Shown: in pieces, positions 59,996 through 64,000 of the stretch
Layout of the letters: each line of letters begins with the position of its first letter
How positions within the stretch are numbered: the stretch's first letter is position 1
NCBI GenBank assembly: GCA_903813345.2
Contig: CAIIXF020000010.1
Span: 13,831,181-13,895,180, forward strand
Length of the DNA stretch: 64,000 nucleotides
Direction of reading: 5' to 3'
DNA from: Owenia fusiformis
Taxonomy: Eukaryota; Annelida; Polychaeta; Sabellida; Oweniidae
Program-made: the position numbers and the translations under genes
The notes under the pieces: model-generated
What the model saw: only the letters and a program-made list of their open reading frames with translations
Databases searched by the model: none
Told to the model about the DNA's origin: nothing

Positions 59996-61567
59996 CTATT
60001 CAGCAAGGGGACTTATGGGTTTCCCCCTTCCTTTGAATCCAAGTGTTCCATCTGGTCCCTTTGGTTGCCTTATGACACCGCCCATGTCAGACATACGTCC
60101 TTGAATTTGGCGGCGACCTAACATTGGGCTTGCATTAGGGCTTAAGTCCTTTACTAGGGGGCTAACTTCCTGTGCTGCTTTGAGGCGGCGTGCAACCCAA
60201 GGACTCCCTGGGCTACCTTCTTCCCCTGAGGAATACCCCTTTCTTGTGGGGTCAGGGCTACCTTTGGGACTTTCTTCATCACCTCTCCCACCCGCAAGGG
60301 GAGATTTCTTTGGAACACTTAATCGCCTCCGTTGCATGGTGGGTGAAGTCTTAGGACTTGATTTAGGACTTGACCTAGGTGAGGCATTTGGACTAAGGTA
60401 GCTACCATATCCAGGAGTAGGACTTAGAGAATTCCTGGAAGGGGTTTTCTGTGGTTTGTTTCCCCAGGACTGTGATCGATTTCTTGGACAATCGCCTTTG
60501 CCCCAAGAGTTGCTGCGATTCCTTGATGTCGGACCATCAGCCTCAGAGCCGCTACTATTTGGTGTATCAGCGTCACCGTCCCCAGTTAATTCCTCAACCC
60601 GTGAGTTGCGCTTCTTTTGATTACGTCGTTTCTTTCGCTTTTTATCCTCAACTTCTACATCGCTTCCTTTTTCTCCATCTGATTTAAAATCATTTTTCAT
60701 TTCATTTTCTTTATCTTTACGCTCTTTGTCCTTATTTTTCCTCTGATCGGCTAATAATACAACACGTAGGCCAGATCTCCAATTATCAGTACTATTCATA
60801 GTGTCACATGCCTTTTTAGCGAATTCGTGTTTTTCAAATTCAACAACTGCACATGTGCTAGTCCCGATCTCTGGATGTTTACTGGTATGTTTCTTAACAT
60901 CCTGAGGCACAGTTTTTCCAGGTTTTAGAATACGAATCAATGCTATATCTCCACACTTGGAAAATAGCTGCGATATATTTCCTATTGATGGATTTTCCAT
61001 TGGCAGATTAATGGCAACAACTGTCTTTGATGGGGTTGTTTCATCATAATCAGGAAGCGGATCTTTTCTCTTTACTTTAGTTCCTTCTTCATTCACTAAT
61101 AACTTTTCAGATTGTCTAAGACTGTAAGCCACGACACGATAATCCTTTGTCAATGACTTCATCTTTTTGAACGAGGTTATAAGCTTGAGACTGACATAGC
61201 CTTGCTTGTTACGTTTTACGTGTTTCAACAGGAAAGCGTCTTTCAGAATATTTGCATCTGAAAAATAAAACTCCACTTGGTTGATGACTTTGTCACGGAT
61301 TTCATCATTCGGTGCCACAAATTCACCAAGTGACGGACCTTCTGCATCAGAATTCTCCCCAATACTCAACCCCTCTTCTTCACTTTGGACACCAGAACTA
61401 CATCCTTCTTCCTCCTTTAACTGTTCAACTCTCAGTACGGGCGCGGCTGGTGACTTCATTATTGCTTCAGCCTGTGTTTCATCACTTGAATTCACAACAG
61501 GTGGAATGTCATTTGCTGAAATTCCATCACTCAATTCGCCATTTTGTAAAGCCGTTGATTCACTCAT
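59996..61567 (-). CDS. LARP6: La-related protein 6 (LARP6), RNA-binding
   Basis: Single uninterrupted 523-residue reading frame starting at the ATG at 61565-61567. An acidic N-terminus (1-85) is followed by the La motif (about 86-166: INQVEFYFSDANILKDAFLL, QGYVSLKLITSFKKMKSLT), an RRM-like domain (about 180-275), and a basic KDKERKDKEN/KKRKKRRNQKKR segment (about 278-322). A Ser/Pro-rich tail and a C-terminal LSA/SUZ-C-like motif (499-514, IRQPKGPDGTLGFKGR) complete the LARP6 layout. The family binds mRNA stem-loops (collagen mRNAs in vertebrates) and steers their localisation and translation. The Ser/Pro tail (SPNASPRSSPKSSPKTSP) suggests phospho-regulation. It is head-to-head with DCTN3. 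Confidence 0.95.
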   Translation of the reverse strand: MSESTALQNGELSDGISANDIPPVVNSSDETQAEAIMKSPAAPVLRVEQLKEEEGCSSGVQSEEEGLSIGENSDAEGPSLGEFVAPNDEIRDKVINQVEFYFSDANILKDAFLLKHVKRNKQGYVSLKLITSFKKMKSLTKDYRVVAYSLRQSEKLLVNEEGTKVKRKDPLPDYDETTPSKTVVAINLPMENPSIGNISQLFSKCGDIALIRILKPGKTVPQDVKKHTSKHPEIGTSTCAVVEFEKHEFAKKACDTMNSTDNWRSGLRVVLLADQRKNKDKERKDKENEMKNDFKSDGEKGSDVEVEDKKRKKRRNQKKRNSRVEELTGDGDADTPNSSGSEADGPTSRNRSNSWGKGDCPRNRSQSWGNKPQKTPSRNSLSPTPGYGSYLSPNASPRSSPKSSPKTSPTMQRRRLSVPKKSPLAGGRGDEESPKGSPDPTRKGYSSGEEGSPGSPWVARRLKAAQEVSPLVKDLSPNASPMLGRRQIQGRMSDMGGVIRQPKGPDGTLGFKGRGKPISPLAE

Positions 61568-61944
61568 GTTGGACTAAGTAAGTATCCAGCACTTCTCAAT
61601 TCCAATTAATAGTCTGTAATCAACGATACTCACACGAGAAAGTCACAATATGGTATGATTTGAACCCCAAATTGACCCACACTTTTCGGGCAACGTAACT
61701 GGGGCAAATGGCATTTTTCATGAGTCACCCCATAAAAATTAGTCACTGGGCTAAAATCCAATTAGTGCTTTCCTTATTTTAAGAAAAATAGGGTTATATT
61801 TGCACAATATAACACGTGAATATTTATTTCCGTATCACAAATGAACCATACTTATGAAATTCCCCTTATTGAACTCACAATATGAATTTAAGATGGGAAG
61901 AAATATTTGTTGCTCGATTAGTTTTTCTGCACTCTCAAATCAAC
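61568..61944. promoter_or_regulatory. Shared LARP6/DCTN3 intergenic region, probable bidirectional promoter
   Basis: Only 377 bp separate the start codons of divergent LARP6 (-) and DCTN3 (+). Both 5' UTRs and promoters must fit here unless upstream non-coding exons exist. No TATA box is obvious at a sensible distance. Confidence 0.5.
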
Positions 61945-62040
61945 ATGGCGGATCAAAATTTAGAAATTCTTGAAAGTCGACTGAAATCTTTAGAAAACTC
62001 CGTCTATGGGGACTCAAATAAAGATCTGTCATATCCAAAG
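61945..62040 (+). CDS. DCTN3: Dynactin subunit 3 (DCTN3/p24), first coding exon
   Basis: ATG at 61945 in CAACATGGCGG opens 32 codons ending in a clean donor AAG|GTAGAA. The peptide has the start of the p24 coiled coil (LEILESRLKSLENSVYG), resembling the LQARVEELERWVYG region of vertebrate DCTN3. The protein belongs to the shoulder/arm of dynactin, the cofactor of cytoplasmic dynein. The remaining exons are not in the 2 kb that follow, so the gene continues past the window. With one exon the assignment is probable, not certain. Confidence 0.65.
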
Positions 62041-62158
62041 GTAGAAAGTCTTTATATTTGTAGTATAGGTCAACTTATGGTGTTTTCGGAACATGCAAAC
62101 TTTATTAGAATGCCACACTTTTGTAAAAATTATATGAACAAATTCAAACCCGGAAGTA

Positions 62159-62395
62159 CAGTTGGGGACATAAATAAATGACAGGTGGATTTGCTGAAGT
62201 GAGGATTTCCCATGTTAAAAATAAGAGAATTTACAAGAGGCCATACATCAGTGGATGAGATTATACAAAATGTAAAATATACAAATTTTAAGGGATATAT
62301 ATCTAGACAATATTGGAAATTATGGGCTTTCAGACCACCATAATTAGGAAATGGTGATCGAAAATCGACCTGTCATTTATTTTTGTCCCCAACTG
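62159..62395. mobile_element. 237-bp TA-flanked miniature element in DCTN3 intron 1
   Basis: CAGTTGGGGACATAAATAAA plus TGACAGGT at the left is matched by ACCTGTCATTTATTTTTGTC plus CCCAACTG at the right; TA lies at 62157-62158 and 62396-62397. Typical Tc1/mariner miniature element with 28-bp, nearly perfect ends. Confidence 0.85.
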
Positions 62396-62460
62396 TACAG
62401 TTGTATCACTAGATGCAGAGGGGGAATAACCACAGAGTTCAAAGATGATATACGCTTATA

Positions 62461-63210
62461 ATTATGTCACCACCAAAAGTGGTGACATATTGTTATGGTC
62501 TCCGTTTTTTTGTGACGGCGGTTGGCGTCAGGTGGTTGGCGTCCGGCGGTTGGCGTCCGGCGGCTGGCGGTTGGCGTCCGGCGTCTGTAACAATTTCTTA
62601 CAACTTCCTATAACTTAACAAATACTGTTTAGAACGACTTCAATTTTTTTCTAAATCATCTACATGTTCTCAGAAGTTCAAATCTGACTTAAGATTTGAC
62701 ATTTGACCTTCAATGACCTTCTCAAGGTCAAAAAGGTCTTTTTTCAACTTGCTTCACATTGACTAAATTTTTTTTCAAAATCATCTACATGTTCTCAGAA
62801 ATTCAAATCTGACTTTAGATTTGACTTTAGATTTGACATTTGACCTTCAAATCTGACTTTAGATTTGACATTTCACCTTCAATGACCTTCTCAAGGTCAA
62901 AAAAGGTCAAAAAGGTCTGTTTTCAACTTGCTTCAAATTGACTAAATTTTTTTTTCAAAATCATCTACGTGTTCTCAGGAATTCAAATCTGACTTTAGAT
63001 TTGACATTTGACCTTCAATGACCTTCTCAAAGTCAAAAAAGGTCAAAAAGGTCTTTTTTCAACTTGCTTCAAATTGACTAAATTTTTTTTTCAAAATCAT
63101 CTACATGTTCTCAGAAATTCAAATCTGACTTTAGATTTGACATTTGACCTTTAATGACCTTCTCAAGGTCAAAAAAGGTCAAAAAGGTCTTTTTTCAACT
63201 TGCTTCAAAG
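62461..63210. repeat. GTTGGCGTCCGGCG minisatellite followed by a 130-175 bp tandem array
   Basis: GGTTGGCGTCCGGC units recur at 62518-62585. Then four units of about 130-175 bp run from about 62635 to 63210, each with CATCTACATGTTCTCAGAAA, TTCAAATCTGACTTTAGATT, GACATTTGACCTTCAATGAC and CTTCTCAAGGTCAAAAAAGG. The second unit has an extra internal duplication. It lies in the presumed DCTN3 intron 1. Confidence 0.85.
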
Positions 63211-64000
63211 GAGTTGGGTAAACTAGCAACAGAGAGTGCCCCAATTGAAGTGTGAAAAAACTTTTTTTAAGAATAGGAGAAAAAAACATCAGAAATGCAT
63301 AGATTGAAGTCTATATTTTAGGGTAGTATTTTTAAAAAAGTTTAGAAAAAATTGTTACGGTGTCTGGAGACCTTCAAAGAGGGTGGGGGCCAGAAGGAAA
63401 AAAATTCACATATTTTGCAACCCTCTTGATGAATTCCAATTTACTCAGCTATGAATGAATGTTTTTCATTTATCTGTCCTGGATTATGTAAATATATATT
63501 TATTTGATCCATACATACAATTGATTTAAACAATATGTACAGTTTAGAGGTAAGTAAAGCTTTGAAAGGACATTTCATGCTGAGTCTGGGTGACATTTTT
63601 ATTCACTGGAGGTAGTAATCCTTTGAGTGTTTTCACATAGAGCATAACAAGTCTCCACTCTAATAAGTGCTTCTTTAGTTACATAAATGTTATATTGTTG
63701 CATACAAAGAATAATTTTGATGGAGACTTATTATGCTCGATGTGAATTTTAGAACTTTATAGAAAATTTTGCCTGCCATTTTTGTTGATTATTCAAAATG
63801 GCCAAATGCTATTCATGCTGCATATGTAGGAAGCAAGGGCATTATAAAATTTTAGATGCTAAAATACCTGAAACATCAAGTGGTTATATGTGCACAACAT
63901 CTGAATCAGGTAGTTCAAGTGATAATGAGTAAAACTAATCAGAAAATGTATCATTGTTATTTCATTAACAAGCCAATGATGAAATGTGTTGAGATTTTAG
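63211..64000. other. Presumed DCTN3 intron, right edge of window
   Basis: No second DCTN3 exon recognised. A 44-codon + strand frame at 63798-63932 (starts MAKCYSCCICRKQGHYKILD, ends in an acidic Ser-rich tail) has clustered cysteines recalling a zinc-binding tail, but lacks supporting context. Confidence 0.4.

Noticed and set aside
60180-60687. Frames antisense to LARP6
   Set aside because: Shadow frames of the biased Ser/Pro/Lys codons of LARP6.

Overview
The window is eukaryotic, from an AT-rich, intron-rich and repeat-rich animal genome. Coding sequence is split into short exons with GT/AG boundaries and long introns full of mobile-element remnants. The gene set (a secreted ADAMTS protease, an FBXW2-type F-box/WD40 protein, NUDT2, a neuroglobin-like globin, two calmodulin-like proteins, LARP6, DCTN3) and the style of the repeats suggest a marine invertebrate, perhaps a lophotrochozoan or an invertebrate deuterostome. 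I cannot fix the phylum from sequence alone.

Layout: (1) 1-16375, + strand, the 3' part of an ADAMTS7/12-like gene: 21 exons can be joined in one open frame (1166 codons), from mid-metalloprotease to a C-terminal PLAC domain. (2) 16376-24234, its 3' region and a 7-kb intergenic stretch dominated by a foldback-like composite repeat (18.7-21.9 kb). (3) 24564-26380, - strand, FBXW2, two coding exons. (4) 27229-29311, a 2083-bp element with 36-bp perfect terminal inverted repeats and an exact 9-bp target duplication (Mutator-like). (5) 30086-30986, + strand, NUDT2, two exons. (6) 33362-39247, - strand, a six-exon globin gene that single-ORF inspection misses; its first intron holds a 1485-bp transposon. 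(7) 40358-43506 and 45271-49085, + strand, a tandem pair of six-exon calmodulin-like EF-hand genes; intron 4 of the second holds a broken mariner-type transposon. (8) 49.1-59.9 kb, a gene-poor region with several transposons, including a second copy of the 1485-bp element and a 494-bp relative. (9) 59996-61567, - strand, single-exon LARP6, head-to-head with the first exon of a DCTN3 gene (61945-62040, + strand), which runs out of the window through repeats.

The genes look like unrelated neighbours (secreted protease, ubiquitin ligase adaptor, nucleotide hydrolase, oxygen-binding protein, calcium sensors, RNA-binding protein, dynactin subunit), not a functional cluster. The most unusual content is the mobile DNA. 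Three elements share a CACGCCTAA terminus and each is flanked by its own 5-bp target duplication. The ADAMTS gene also carries a five-copy tandem array of a splice acceptor plus exon start just upstream of the genuine exon.
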